DNA of 64,000 nucleotides from Hesseltinella vesiculosa (taxonomy: Eukaryota; Mucoromycota; Mucoromycetes; Mucorales; Cunninghamellaceae). The stretch is taken from NCBI GenBank assembly GCA_002104935.1, contig MCGT01000029.1, forward strand, positions 124,001-188,000, written 5' to 3'. The notes under the pieces were generated by a model. That model saw nothing but the letters and a program-made list of their open reading frames with translations. It did no database searches and was not told where the DNA came from. The position numbers were made by a program, and so were the translations under genes. Below, one piece after another: positions 32,506 to 43,865 of this stretch; the stretch's first letter is position 1; each line of letters begins with the position of its first letter.

Positions 32506-34871
32506 ATGGGAAAAAAGACGTTTGCGCCGAATCCAGAAACATCATCCGTCATCACTTCGATTAACACAGCTTCTGGCATTTTGCTTTCAGGCTTTGATAA
32601 CAGTGCTGCTGGTGAATATTTTGCCCTCGTGTCGCATGGCTTGGATCGCCATCGATTAAGGATCTTCAACGTACGATCTGGCACAGTCAACAATGATTAC
32701 ACGTCTGAAGGCAACGAACGATTCACATGCTTGTCTTGGGGGAACATTAAAGACAATGGCGGCTTCGGTCAAGTATGTACCTTTTGCCATCGAGATCCAT
32801 GCTAATCTTTACTTTTACCCAGCTGGACGATGGCAAGGCTCGCAAGCGAAAGACCGGATCGACGATGACCAAGGTGGTGATTCTTGGTACTCAAACGGGT
32901 TCGATCCTGATGTACTCGCTTGCTCATGGCGAGATTGTCAAGCGTCTGGAAAATGTCCATACCATGCCCGTGCTGGACTTTGTCATGAACAAGGCTGGTA
33001 CCAAAGGCTACTCCATTGCCGAAGACAACACTATTGTCGAATGGGACATTGAAGAAGGTCGTGACATCATGTATGTAGTTGGCGCACAAAAAAAGGGCAA
33101 CCGGTATGAACGACATCCTCTCATTTGTTTTGCTCTTTAGGAAACTGAAAGCCGATGCCAAGCATATGCAACGCCTTCGACTCGGACACAACGAAAAGAA
33201 ACTGGCAGCCGCTGGTCACACCATCAGTTTGTGGGACTTGGCTGAACGCAAAGTGATCAAGGTAGGCAGGCCCACAAGAGACAAGATGAGAAGCTGAACA
33301 ACATTTTTAACTTGTAGAAATACACGGCCATGCAAGTGCTGTGATCCAGCTGGTGTTCTCACCTCAAGACGATTTGCTGGTGTCCATTGCCGAAGACGAT
33401 CGCTATGTGAACGTGTGGGACGCGCAATCGAGCAACACCAATACCAACAACTTGACCGTGCTGACGTTGGAAGACAATGCCACCCATCTACACTTCTCCA
33501 TCTCGGAACCCTCCGTGCTGGCTGTGTCTGAAGATGGCACGTGTGGCGTTTGGCAAAATGCTTCAGGCGCTCCTTCTTCTTCTCGCTCTGGCCACCCTCC
33601 TAAAAAGATCATGCGCGGCGCCATCACTCGATCACCCGACACAACCATCCTGGTCACTGCCTCCCAAGACGAACAAACCCGCATTCCGATTCTCAATGCC
33701 CGCTTTGTCAGCGACTTTGGCGGTCAAGCTGTCATGATTGCCCGCGGCTCTTCGATCAAACCTATTTTTGAAGTGGTCGTAAGTAACACAGTGGAAAAAG
33801 TCATGCAGGCTCACTGTCCTTTTTTTGTGGGGTTAGCCTTATATTCAAGAAGATGGAGCTGTGAAGGAGAGTATCCACCTGTCACGACAATTGGTGACCA
33901 ACTACCTTGTCAGCGGCAATGCCTCGGAACGCGTGGCCAAGATCAACAAGGCCTATGATGAAACACACAGCAATGTCGTGGGCAATACCGATTATACGAT
34001 GCAGCAAGCCCACATGGCCGACAGTGACGACGACGAATATGATGTGGTGGTGCCGTCGTCAAATCAACAAGAAGAAATGACAATTGAACAACGGCTGGCT
34101 GCCATGGAGATGGCCCAGGAAGGCGGTGTGGATGACGACGACGACGACGAAGCTGACAAGGGCACCATGAAGAAGAATGGCAGCACTGCCCCGAGCTCGC
34201 CATCGGGCGTGCCGTCGATGCCAGCACAATCCTTGCAAAATGTGCTTGTGCAGGCACTGCATTCCAACGACCGTGTCTTGCTGGAAGGATGCTTGATGCA
34301 ACGCCACCCCGAAACCATTGCCACGACGGTGCGCCGATTGCCTACCCCGTACGTGATCCCGCTACTGGTCAAGCTGATTGAGCGGTTTCAAGAAAAACCC
34401 AGCCGTGGCCAAGCCATGATGGATTGGATCCAGCCCGTACTGCAATTCCATACCGCCTACCTCATGACCGTGCCGGACCTGATGACCAAGCTCGCCAATT
34501 TCTATCAAGCCATTGATACCCGTGTCCAAGTACTCCCCAAGCTGCAGAAGCTCCAAGGCCGTTTAGACATTGTTGAAGCTCAGATCGAAACCCGTGCCAG
34601 TACGAATAACCTCATGCAACAGCAATCCACCCTTAAGCCCGCCTCCACCTATCTGGAACTGTCCGATGACGAAGAAGACAATGATGATATGGACGATGGG
34701 TTAATGGATGAAGATGTCAGTATGGACGAAGACTCCGAGGACCAAGGATTTGATAGTGACGAAGATGACGACATGATTGAGGTGAGTGTTCTCTCCGCTT
34801 GTTTTTTTTTTCATTTCAAATGATCACTCACGTTTCTTTTCTATTTTTAGTTGGACTCTCATGATGAATGA
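32506..34871 (+). CDS. t-UTP WD40 protein, Utp5/WDR43-like
   Basis: This is a subunit of the t-UTP/UtpA module of the small-subunit processome, which couples rDNA transcription to pre-rRNA processing in the nucleolus. Several exons read from ATG 32506 to TGA 34869-34871. The first half is a WD40 propeller (GYSIAEDNTIVEWDIEEG, HTISLWDLAERKVIK, HGHASAVIQLVFSP, DDRYVNVWDAQSS, EDGTCGVWQN). After an acidic linker comes a Utp12-type helical domain (LVQALHSNDRVLLEGCLMQR, LPTPYVIPLLVKLIERFQEK, WIQPVLQFHTAYLMTVPDL). The tail is a nucleolar-type acidic stretch (DDEEDNDDMDDGLMDEDVSM) and a final mini-exon (LDSHDE). Utp9 shares the domain order, so paralogue naming is less certain than the complex. Confidence 0.85.
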
Positions 34872-35253
34872 TTTTTGATTTAGACAAGTTGTATCTGCAT
34901 ATTCTTTTCTCGCCTCTTGCTTGTGTATTCCTTTTATTTTCATAGTCATTTTATTATATTCCATTCCATGCCAACATTCATCCATTGTTTTCATTCATTT
35001 TTTTTTTTTTTTAAAAAAAAACCTCTTTCTCGTCCAAGACCATGAACAAGTAATAAAAAAAAAAGCCCTTTCCTTGATACACGGAGGTTGTGTTTGCAAG
35101 ATCGTGACACAAAAATAGGGCCGAAAAGGGAGAAGCGCTTACTAGCCCGTTTTGCCTTTTTTTCTTTCCCTTTTCTCTCTGGCTTATTTTGTTTTCTTCT
35201 TTTCTTCTCTCTTCTCTTTATTTTCCTTTTTACATTTAGAATCTTTCTAGCTC
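34872..35253. promoter_or_regulatory. Spacer and probable PLD promoter/leader
   Basis: A 382-bp tandem-gene spacer. It holds an (T)n(A)n tract at about 35000-35022 and a long pyrimidine-rich stretch (35155-35240) right before the PLD start, which resembles the leaders of other genes in the window. No coding signal was seen. Confidence 0.45.
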
Positions 35254-38200
35254 ATGTTTCAACGAAGTTTTCATGATGTGGCCAAAAAGCTCAAGGACAA
35301 GGTCTTGACCGAAATCCACGAACTGACGGGCCAGCTGTTGCAAGACAGTACCCCTGAAGAAGAACAGGACGAAGTGGCCGCTTTGGCCAAGAGTCATCGC
35401 CACGAGTCATTTGCACCTGTCCGACAAAACACAAAGGTGAAATGGTTTGTGGATGGTCATGACTATTGCTGGTATGATCCTCTTGCTCAAAAATAAAAAA
35501 ATAAAAAGAGCTGCAAACTCATGCCTTTCTTTTCATCCATCCTTTCTCCCAGGGCTGTTGCCGAAGCCATTGAAAATGCCAAAGAAAGCGTCTTTATTGA
35601 AGACTGGTGGCTCGTAAGTTTTCGACTTCTCTGAAATGGTTACACAATATTCATCAACCACCCTTTTCGTTCGTTTTAGTCTCCAGAATTGGTAAAATAG
35701 AATATCTCCCCTCTCACATATGACATTCCGGAAGCTTATCTGTTTCATATTCCTGCAAAGTACTTGCGACGTCCACCCAATCAATTCCCGGAATACCGCC
35801 TTGACAACCTACTAAAGCGCAAGGCTGAAGCAGGTGTGCGTATCTTTATTGTTGTGTACAAGGTAAAAAAAAAAAAACGCGGAGGCGGCTTTGATCAATG
35901 CTCAGACGCTTTTTTATTTTAATTAGGAAGTCAAGCAAGCGATGACGTTAGACAGTCGTTACACAAAGGACGCACTTCAAAGCCTTCATCCCAACATTGT
36001 TGGTAAGAAGATGCCACTTTTATTCAACTCTTTGTGGCTGACTCCTTTTTTTTCAGTGCTTCGCCATCCTGATCACGACGTGACTGGCACCTTTTTTTGG
36101 TCCCACCACGAAAAATTCGTCGTCATTGACAACCAAATTGCCTTTCTCGGTGGAATTGATCTGTGCTACGGTCGTTGGGACACCCACTCTCATCCTTTAG
36201 CTGACACCCACTCTGGCGTACCTGTGGGCGATATTTTCCCCGGTCAAGACTACAGCAATGCTCGTGTCCGTGATTTTGATGATGGTAAGACGAAAAAAAA
36301 ATGGACACTTTGGAAGTCATACTCATCACTAGTGTTTTCTCGACGTCTAGTGAAAAACTGGGATAGATACTTGATTGACAAAACGACCACGCCTAGGTAA
36401 TTTCACAAGATGAACCCAGAAGGATCAGACTCATCTCTTTGCGAAACCTGTAGAATGCCTTGGCATGATATTTCTCTTTGTGTGGTACGTCCTCGATAGC
36501 CATCGGAAGGAAGGCGCTGCTCACCCCCTCTCTCTCCTATCAATATTAGATCGGTGGCCCTGTGTTGGATGTCGCTCGCCATTTTTGTGATCGCTGGAAC
36601 TTTGTCAAGAGTGAAAAGGCCTTGGACAAGGAAAACGTGCCCTTCCTGCAGCCTCCTTTGGGCGGCTTCACTGAGAAACAAACCTTCAGCTCACCCATGA
36701 CCCAGGGCCTCCTGCGTGCCAAATCCACTCGCTTCCGTCACGCCACCCGAGGCATTCGTGGCACATGTCGTTCTCAAGTCCTGCGCAGCAGTGCCAAGTG
36801 GAGTTCCGGCATCCCCTTGGAGGTAGAAGGCTAGACAAAAAAAGGATACTATTTAGGTACAGTTGTAGCTCACTTATTTTCTTGTACCAGCACTCGATCC
36901 AAACCGCCTATATTCGTGCCATTACCGAAGCTCGTCATTATGTCTACATAGAAAACCAATTCTTCAGTAGGTGGAGCGAAAGGGCTGACCTACAGCGAGT
37001 GGATGGATACTGATTTTCTCTCTCTTTTTAACCAGTCACCACTACTGAAGACGACCCTGGTTACATCATCAAGAACCAAATCGGTGCGGCTATTGTGCAA
37101 CGCATTATCCGAGCCCATGATGAAGGAGACAAGTTCAAGGTATTTGTCCTTATGCCATTGGTGCCTGCTTTCCCCGCGGATTTGGCAACCAAGGAAGCCC
37201 GAGATGCCAGGTAAAGAGCGCCTCGACAGCTCCGCCCAACTCACTGTCTCCCCTTCTCTTTTGCAGAGCCATTATGCATTACCAGTATGCATCGATCTGT
37301 CGAGGCAGCAAGAGTATTGGTGAAAAGCTACGACGCGCAGGCGTCAACCCCGACGATTATATCCGATTCTACAGTCTGCGCAGCTACGATCGCATCAATC
37401 GAAAGAAGCTGGAGGAAATGATGGCCCGCGCTGCCGGCTTCACCCCTAGCTTGTCGGACATGATGGAGGCCAACGTCAATGAAACCCACATCCCCGGTAC
37501 CAATGAACAAAGCAACAGCCGCCCTGCCGCAGACTCCATCTCAAGACATGCCATGCACGGAGGTGACATTCATCGCGAACCTTGGCTCAGCGACTATGAC
37601 CATGCCACCTACCGAAACGAGCACACCGACCGAGAAGAATCACATGCCTATGTTACCGAACTACTCTACATCCATGCCAAGCTCTTGATTGCTGATGGTA
37701 AGGAGAAATCTGCGCAACGGCGAAATTCGCGCTCATTCCTCTCATTTCTTTTTTTTTTTTTTTGCATAGATCGCCTGGTCATCATGGGCTCAGCCAACTT
37801 GAACGACCGCTCACAATGCGGGGACCGCGATTCAGAAATTGCCCTGTTAGTGGAAGACCATGACTTGATCCCCTCTCACATGAATGGCCATCCTGTAAGC
37901 CACTGTTTCATAGAAGAAAGGGAATAGCGTTGGATATTCATTTTCATTTGGATGGAATGTAGTATGAGGCGTCACGATTTGCAGCAACGTTGCGTCGCCA
38001 CCTCTGGAAAGAGCATTTGGGGCTGCTACCACACCAAGACACTGGCGAAGTCACACAAGCCATGTTGCCCTTGCCTGTACCTCAGCTGGACCAGACAGGT
38101 ACTCTCGAAGATGCCATGGTCCTGGATCCTCTTAGCGAAGACACACTGAACCTGTGGAATATGACGGCACGACAAAACACCGAAAGTTTCCGCACTGTGT

Positions 38201-38508
38201 TCCATTGCGTCCCTGATGACACTGGTAAAAGAATAGCCTGCTGTGCACGCCTTAAGCTTCATGTACACTGACTTTTTCTTCTTCTTCTCCACCTTGTAGT
38301 CCGCAACTTTGATCAGTACAGGTCATTCTATCCTGACCCCACCGCCATTCCCCTCGGCCATGCACACAACAAAGATATGTCCACACACGAAATCCGCACC
38401 GAGCTCGGCCGCATCCGTGGCCACCTAGTGGAATTCCCCATGCAATTCTTGGAAGATGAAGACCTCAAAGCCGACGCCATGACGTTGACTTTGGAACTAT
38501 ACACTTAA
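35254..38508 (+). CDS. Phospholipase D, two HKD motifs, no PX/PH domains
   Basis: PLD hydrolyses phosphatidylcholine to phosphatidic acid and choline at membranes. Many short exons join from ATG 35254 (exon 1 to 35471) to the stop at 38506, giving about 800 residues. The start of the catalytic core is [30 protein letters not shown], then [23 protein letters not shown]1 is [16 protein letters not shown] and HKD2 is [18 protein letters not shown]. Between and after them come [20 protein letters not shown] and [15 protein letters not shown], as in PLD1/Spo14 enzymes. The PX and PH domains normally ahead of the core are missing; the protein starts ~65 residues before it. The SPEL codons sit alone in a 12-nt exon (35680-35691). 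Confidence 0.93.
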
Positions 38509-38870
38509 CCTCTTAGTGAACCTTTTGTAATAAAACCATTGTTCTCTTGCTGGCCAATCGCCCAGCCAACCCCCCCCCCCCCAAAAAAAAAAAAAAAAAA
38601 ATGGTCTCAAGTAAAGACGTGCAATTGCAAGCCATGACCTGCAAGAAGAGCTAGCAAAGACACTTTGACCTTGAGCAACGAGTTGCCGGTCCTTGATATT
38701 ATTTTTCGTGTACTTTTTTCTTCCTGGTCACGCCGGCGCCCTGAGCTCCAGAACCGCCACAAATCGTACCTGCCCATCCCAGCTGCACGGCTTTTCCTTT
38801 TCTTTTTCCTTTTCAGAATCTTTGCCTCCTATTGAGGAAAGCGTACATGCTGCACCGATTCAAACGCACA
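38509..38870. promoter_or_regulatory. Spacer between PLD and HAD genes
   Basis: This short tandem spacer carries a C10-A20 homopolymer junction (about 38573-38600) and a CT-rich stretch before the HAD start. No gene was seen. Confidence 0.4.
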
Positions 38871-39776
38871 ATGTCAAGTATGAAGCCACTTGTGTTTGTT
38901 GATTTCGATGAGACGATCACGCAGGCGGATACCCTCAGTCTGCTGGCAGATGCTGCGACGGCCATCAATGGAGCCGCCACGCCATTTTCGCAACTCTCCG
39001 AGGCATACCTTGAAGATTACCGAGCAGCCAAACAGTCCATTCACGAGAGCGACGAGCATGGCAAGCCCTGCTCGACAATGGAAAAACAGATGCGTTTTTG
39101 GATGGGGATTCGACCAGTGGAAGAAGCTTCTTTGCAGCGGGTGAGCACAAGCAAGATTTTGCGTGGCCTGACGCCCCAGCAATGGCGAACCCAAGCCCAG
39201 GACCGAGTCCCGCTCCGGCCCGGCGCCTTGGCAACCTTGACACGGCACGTCGACCCAGCTCATCTTTTTGTAGTGTCGCTAAATTGGTCCAAAGATTGGA
39301 TCCGTGGAGCTCTTGGCAGCTACCCAGCCCTGCCTTCCAATCTGGTTTGCAACGATCTCGACTTTGTTCAACGTTCGCCCAACCAGGAACCTGTTTCCAC
39401 TGGTCAGATCATCCCCTCCATCCTGACTTCCATCGACAAAGCTCAGGCTATCCAGTCCATTTTACAAGCCTACACTACCCGGCCCACCACCATTTACATT
39501 GGCGATTCTACTGGTGATCTGCTACCTCTGGGTAAGGCTCTGTGGGTACAAAAAAAAAAAAAAAAAGATAAGCTGACAGTTTTGTTCAACTCTTCAGTGG
39601 AGTGCGATATTGGCATCATCATAGGCAAGGAGCCAGGGTTGCTCAAGTGCCTGGAAAAATTGGGTAGACCCGTGTTCGAAGGTATCGATCTTGACAGGGC
39701 TCAAAAGGAAAAGGTCATCTTCAGAACCGATACGTGGGCTTCCATAGACGCCAGCGGCATCCTTAGTATGCATTAA
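38871..39776 (+). CDS. HAD-superfamily phosphatase
   Basis: Two exons (38871-39531, 39598-39776) give 279 residues. HAD motif I is VFVDFDETITQADT, close to the N-terminus. Motif II is the Ser of FVVSLNWSKDWI. Motif III is probably a Lys in the SIDKAQAIQSIL segment and motif IV is IYIGDSTGDLLPL, cut by the intron. The cap lies between motifs I and II. The family resembles phosphoserine phosphatase-like fungal proteins such as the yeast Cto1 group; the substrate is unknown. ATG 38871 (MSSMKP) is preferred; an in-frame ATG at 38847 would add 8 residues. Confidence 0.82.
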   Translation: MSSMKPLVFVDFDETITQADTLSLLADAATAINGAATPFSQLSEAYLEDYRAAKQSIHESDEHGKPCSTMEKQMRFWMGIRPVEEASLQRVSTSKILRGLTPQQWRTQAQDRVPLRPGALATLTRHVDPAHLFVVSLNWSKDWIRGALGSYPALPSNLVCNDLDFVQRSPNQEPVSTGQIIPSILTSIDKAQAIQSILQAYTTRPTTIYIGDSTGDLLPLGKALWVQKKKKKDKLTVLFNSSVECDIGIIIGKEPGLLKCLEKLGRPVFEGIDLDRAQKEKVIFRTDTWASIDASGILSMH

Positions 39777-39948
39777 ACGGCAAGTGTACAAATCAAAAGA
39801 GGGCTTTATTGATGTGATGTTGGAATATGTTTCTTTTTTTCTCCAAAGAAGAAAAAAGGAGGGAGAGAATGGCGAAGAATGTTGGTCGAGAAGAGAAGGG
39901 GCAAGAGCTTATCGATCCCAAAATGTCAAATGATGTCGAGTGGTCGAT

Positions 39949-40472
39949 TTAGGCACGACGGCTCAAAGCAATCACGTTGGTCAATTCGTCAATCTTCTTC
40001 TTGGAGCGGACCAAAGTACCGAGCTAAAAGGCGAGAGGCAGGTAAGTATCGTTTAGTGGAGAGTACGATCAAGTGCAATCCAGGCACTTACTCTCTTCTT
40101 GGTGAGCTTCTTAGCACGCTTGTCCTTGGAGTTCTTGATCAATTCCATGACACGACGTTCGTAGGGAGCGAAGCCGGCAACTTCACGAATGATACCGCGG
40201 ACAAAGGTGGTGCGCTTGGAGGCGGCCTATCGTCGTAAACAATCGTAGAAAAAAAAAAAAAAGAGTGAGTTCATCATCCAATTGTAAAATGCGTTGCGAG
40301 GATCGTCTATTTTTCATATATCCATCGTGTCATCCATCCATCCATCCATTCGTTTTTTTATAATAAATGTACATACACCCTTGCGTTGGGAAACCTTTTG
40401 CTTCAATTCGCGGCGAGTGGTGATGTGGCCATGGTTAAGACCAACAGCAATACCAGACTTTTGAGCAGCCAT
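39949..40472 (-). CDS. RPL36: 60S ribosomal protein eL36
   Basis: A component of the large ribosomal subunit. Three exons (40472-40377, 40226-40092, 40023-39949) join in phase 0 to 101 residues, the usual size. The sequence runs [60 protein letters not shown] and [20 protein letters not shown], all matching fungal eL36. The first donor is GTATGT, the yeast-like consensus. The first intron contains a short CATC repeat (about 40333-40350). Confidence 0.97.
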
Positions 40473-41489
40473 TTGTGATGATGAAAGAAAGAGGAAGAAA
40501 AAAAAAAGTGAAAGAAAGTCAGCAGCAATTTTCAAGTCTTCTCCTCTTGCTTTGCCTATCCTCAGCCAATCACAGTTGCCCGTTTCGCTCGTTCGTTATG
40601 GAGCGTCACTGCCTTCTGCAAACGATGGCTTGGTGTTAAATATAGATATACCTGGCATAAAAGTGACGAACACACGTGATGGGGTGGAGCAGTGTTGAGG
40701 AAGAGGGAGACCCGTCTTGATTGGCAAGGCAGTTTATCCACACGGAGGGTGGAGGAGAACGCCCGTTGTCACACGGACGCCATCCTCATCGGTAGAGGTG
40801 GCGAGATGACAGGACAAGTCCGGTAAGCAGGGACCAAGGTAGTTGGTGGAGTAACAGCTCACGAGCTGTGTTGATGTGGTGAGCGTGGATCAGAGAAACC
40901 GAAAAAGCACAGTACAAGTTGGGTAGTGAAAGGGAGGGAGGACGCCATACGACGTTCACGAGTCTTGCTCCAATTGGAGGAAACTATCAAGATGGAGCCA
41001 GTAGGCAGGAAGAGCTGCGAGTACACAGTAATTGCGAGAGGCGAGGCTCCCCTTCTGGAGCAACACTTCTCAAGAAGGCCACGTTTCGAAGTCATGCACG
41101 CTGGATTCAAAAAAACTCGCAAAAACTCGGTTCTTTCGTCCTTTTTTTTTTTTCTCTCTCTTTTACCATTGGATCATCAACATTCGTAAATCAGTATGGA
41201 TATTGTCGCTCACCTTTTGGTACTCAAGGGATATACTCTCCTTTTGCTGCTTCTGGTAAAATGGAACAAATTGGTCGAGCTGGGGCGGCTACAATGATGC
41301 CGTCTTGCTTGTAGTATCAGATATGCCAACTTACTCGCAAAGATGTTTCCTCCTTGCTTTTGTCATGCAATTATGTCCGTGACCCAGCTGCTCCTTTTTT
41401 TTTCCTGCAACATTGAAATCACCAAAATAAACTCATATTTGAGGCTGAAGAAATCCAGAATTTCTGCAAGATGCAGAAACTCGGGCTGC

Positions 41490-41522
<33 letters not shown>

Positions 41523-41571
41523 CGTGCGTGAGGGTGACACGGCAAAGAGTTTATTATGGGGGAAACGCTCA
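40473..41571. other. Spacer, eL36 promoter side, with degraded duplicate
   Basis: A 1.1-kb spacer. The first ~150 bp should hold the eL36 promoter. A glyoxal oxidase 5' fragment sits at 41150-41314 (listed separately). A 27-nt poly(T) ends near 41522, just downstream of the next minus-strand gene. No intact gene was seen. Confidence 0.45.
41150..41314 (+). pseudogene. 5' fragment of a glyoxal oxidase gene
   Basis: The plus strand here matches the leader and first exon of the gene at 31088: TCTTTTACCATTGGATCA in the leader, CGTAAATC.GTATGGATAT, CACCTTTTG..ACTCAAG, ATACTC.CCTTTTGCT and TCTGGTAAAATGGAACAAAT. About 28 nt of the signal-peptide region is missing, the start codon is changed to ATT and the frame closes at a TAG. 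Nothing downstream matches the later exons. It is a truncated, non-functional copy in opposite orientation to the parent. Confidence 0.85.
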
Positions 41572-42636
41572 TTACACTTGAGTGGACGGGTCTTGGGGAT
41601 GCTGCAGTTCGAGTTTTGGATGAGGCTGTGCTTCCATTTTTTGAAAAATAGGTGACTGGGGCGTAATAGACGACGACGACGGTTGGCCAGGCTGCGGCAT
41701 TTCTTGCTTTGGAGATGGTTGCGGCAATTGCTTTTGTTGCTGCTCCCAGTTGTGGAATGCTTCCCATTTCTGTCGATATTCTTGCTGCAGACACAGCTGC
41801 TCCTCCTGAGAAGTGACTTGTTGGTAAGCAACGAGTTCTGGAGGAAGAGTGCGGTCAATCCACGTGCTCGAGGTGTGGGCAGCCAGGATGAGAGCCAAAG
41901 GCACGGGAAGCATGGTGAATAAGTTGTAGACAGTGTCAACTCCGTAGTTCCTCTTTAAATTGACAAATACTGCTTCACTTGGGACACTGAATACCGCATC
42001 TGTCACAGCATATAGCATCACCAAGCCGATGCAAACAAAGTATGATGGATGGAGTCGTTTATAAAAGCCCGCGATGATCGCCAAGTAAGCCAGAACAAAC
42101 CATCCAGAGAGGGCCCCGACGAGGCCTTTTATCCACAATGACCCAGGTGGCCCATCATTAAAAATCATGTACCTGTCTTCCGACACTACGAGGGTAGCAT
42201 TGTAAATGCCTGACCATCCGTAGATGGCAATGCCCATGAGATAGGACAAAACGAAAAGCCAGCCCCATTTGCTGGCATACCAGGATGTGTTTGTAGCGAC
42301 ACACGCATGGACAACCATGATGGGAAAATCCATGGCAGCCACCTCTGCAAAAGGGACAAACAAGAGCTCTGGTATATCTGATAGGATGACACTTTTGCCG
42401 CTCTCCACGACCGTCGACGCGTTCACAGCAGACATGATCCGCCCGAGAAACCCGACAGCGAAAATGAGCATCAGCGCTCTGAGCGTTCTTTTTTCAAACG
42501 CGCGCTTTCGTTTCTGGTGTAAATAGCCAGCATAGATCAACCCTACAAGGTAGAGAATCATGCTGACAACTGACAGGATTAGCAGCTGAATGCGGAGACC
42601 AGGGTGATAGTATTGAAAGCTATGGGTGAATAACAT
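41572..42636 (-). CDS. Multi-pass (about seven-helix) membrane protein
   Basis: An intronless ORF of 354 residues from ATG 42636; the frame is open to a GTG at 42714, but no ATG lies there. Hydrophobic helices include LLILSVVSMILYLVGLIYAG, LMLIFAVGFLGRIM, LFVPFAEVAAMDFPIMVVHA, WLFVLSYLMGIAIYGWSGIY, LVGALSGWFVLAYLAIIAGF, FVCIGLVMLYAVTDAVFSVP and LFTMLPVPLALILAAHT. A ~100-residue Gln/Pro-rich tail follows and would be cytosolic. The layout recalls fungal seven-helix proteins of unknown function, but no receptor signature was identified. Its 3' end abuts a 27-nt poly(T). Confidence 0.75.
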   Translation of the reverse strand: MLFTHSFQYYHPGLRIQLLILSVVSMILYLVGLIYAGYLHQKRKRAFEKRTLRALMLIFAVGFLGRIMSAVNASTVVESGKSVILSDIPELLFVPFAEVAAMDFPIMVVHACVATNTSWYASKWGWLFVLSYLMGIAIYGWSGIYNATLVVSEDRYMIFNDGPPGSLWIKGLVGALSGWFVLAYLAIIAGFYKRLHPSYFVCIGLVMLYAVTDAVFSVPSEAVFVNLKRNYGVDTVYNLFTMLPVPLALILAAHTSSTWIDRTLPPELVAYQQVTSQEEQLCLQQEYRQKWEAFHNWEQQQKQLPQPSPKQEMPQPGQPSSSSITPQSPIFQKMEAQPHPKLELQHPQDPSTQV

Positions 42637-43344
42637 TGTAATCTTGGCCGGGAATCGAGAATCAAGCGCGTGTAGGTGTGCTTGTGTGAGGAAGGAGGAT
42701 AAAAGATCAATCACACGCAGAGAGAAAAAGGAGAAGAGTAAAGGCGGAATATAGCGAAAGATGTGTTATCTTCCAAGAAAAAGTGAGGTAGAGTTCAATA
42801 GCAGACCTGTGCAACTGTTCTTTCATTTCTGTAGAATACTGCGCCTCGTTTTTTTTAATCCTCCAACTTGCCGTTTTTAAATCAAATGACAGGATTCATG
42901 TTACACGTCAAAACGTCAGGGCTCGCCCTGATGAACAGCTTGTAAAATGGAAGGCTGTTCTGCCAAATACGCAGAGGAAGAGCGGGTTTGTCAAAAAAAA
43001 AAGGGAGACTCCTTGACTTATGTTGGCTGGTTGCAAAATATTGGAAGTCCTCGATGTTTTTATTTTCATTTCATGCTTCATATGAATGCTAACGCAGTTA
43101 AAAAAAAAAGATAAACTGAAAGATTGGACTCAAGGTGTACAGTGGTTTGCCTAAAATAGCCAAGCCCACTGCCTGGCTAACTTGCTGCAAAAGCCTCGAA
43201 TGAATGGAGTCCTTTTTTGGTCAGCCAATGGATTTCGATAGGCACAAGGGAAGGATTTTGTATCTCCCGAGACTGCTCATTCTTCATTGGAGGGTCGATT
43301 TTGTTGCTTGATGGTCCACAGTAAGGCAATAAGACCATTCAATC
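42637..43344. other. Spacer before the repeat-rich block
   Basis: About 700 bp of AT-rich sequence with A runs. Only fragmentary ORFs occur. The promoter of the membrane-protein gene should be in the first few hundred bases. No repeat match to other parts of the window was noticed before 43345. Confidence 0.4.
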
Positions 43345-43600
43345 AAAATTTTTGGCGCAGCGGCATTTTGCATAGCCAGGCTTCTCTTTTTTTTTTTTTT
43401 TTGAGCGCTACTTTCATTTTAATGACGCTGATAGTGCCATCCCTTTCACAGCAACCAAATCTTATGAGTGAGCCATTATTTAAGAACTTCACGGTTAAGT
43501 GTGATCATGAATTCCCAAAGCTAGGAACTTGTGTTGCTCGGCGGCGTAAGAGAGAGAAATTTTTTTATCTCTTTCCCTCTTTTTATTTTTGCACAAATTA
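43345..43600 (+). repeat. Dispersed repeat, copy A
   Basis: The unit reads TTTTTGGCGCAGCGGCATTT, a T16 tract, GCCATCCCTTTC, GTGAGCCATTATTTAAGAAC, then CTAGGAACTTGTGTTGCT and CGGCGTAAGAGAGAG. The same order occurs at 45439-45480 plus 46811-47040 (copy B) with roughly 75-85% similarity by eye. It has no ORF. Confidence 0.7.
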
Positions 43601-43865
43601 ATTCCAATATGAATTATGCAATTTTCGATTGTTGGTATTATTTCTTTCTTGTTGCCTTTTGCTATGTATGATGTTAGAATTCCTGCTAGAGCTTCGGCTT
43701 GTTCATTCAATTGTTTTCCAGGATTGGAATCGTTACCGCTTCATTTTTTTTTGAATAGGTTTAGCACATGCATTAGTATAGCGCGCACACGCCCGTCTGG
43801 TTTGCATGACAAAAGTAAGGAGGAAACGTATTTGTCAGTAAGAGTTGGCATGTCGGACACCAATA

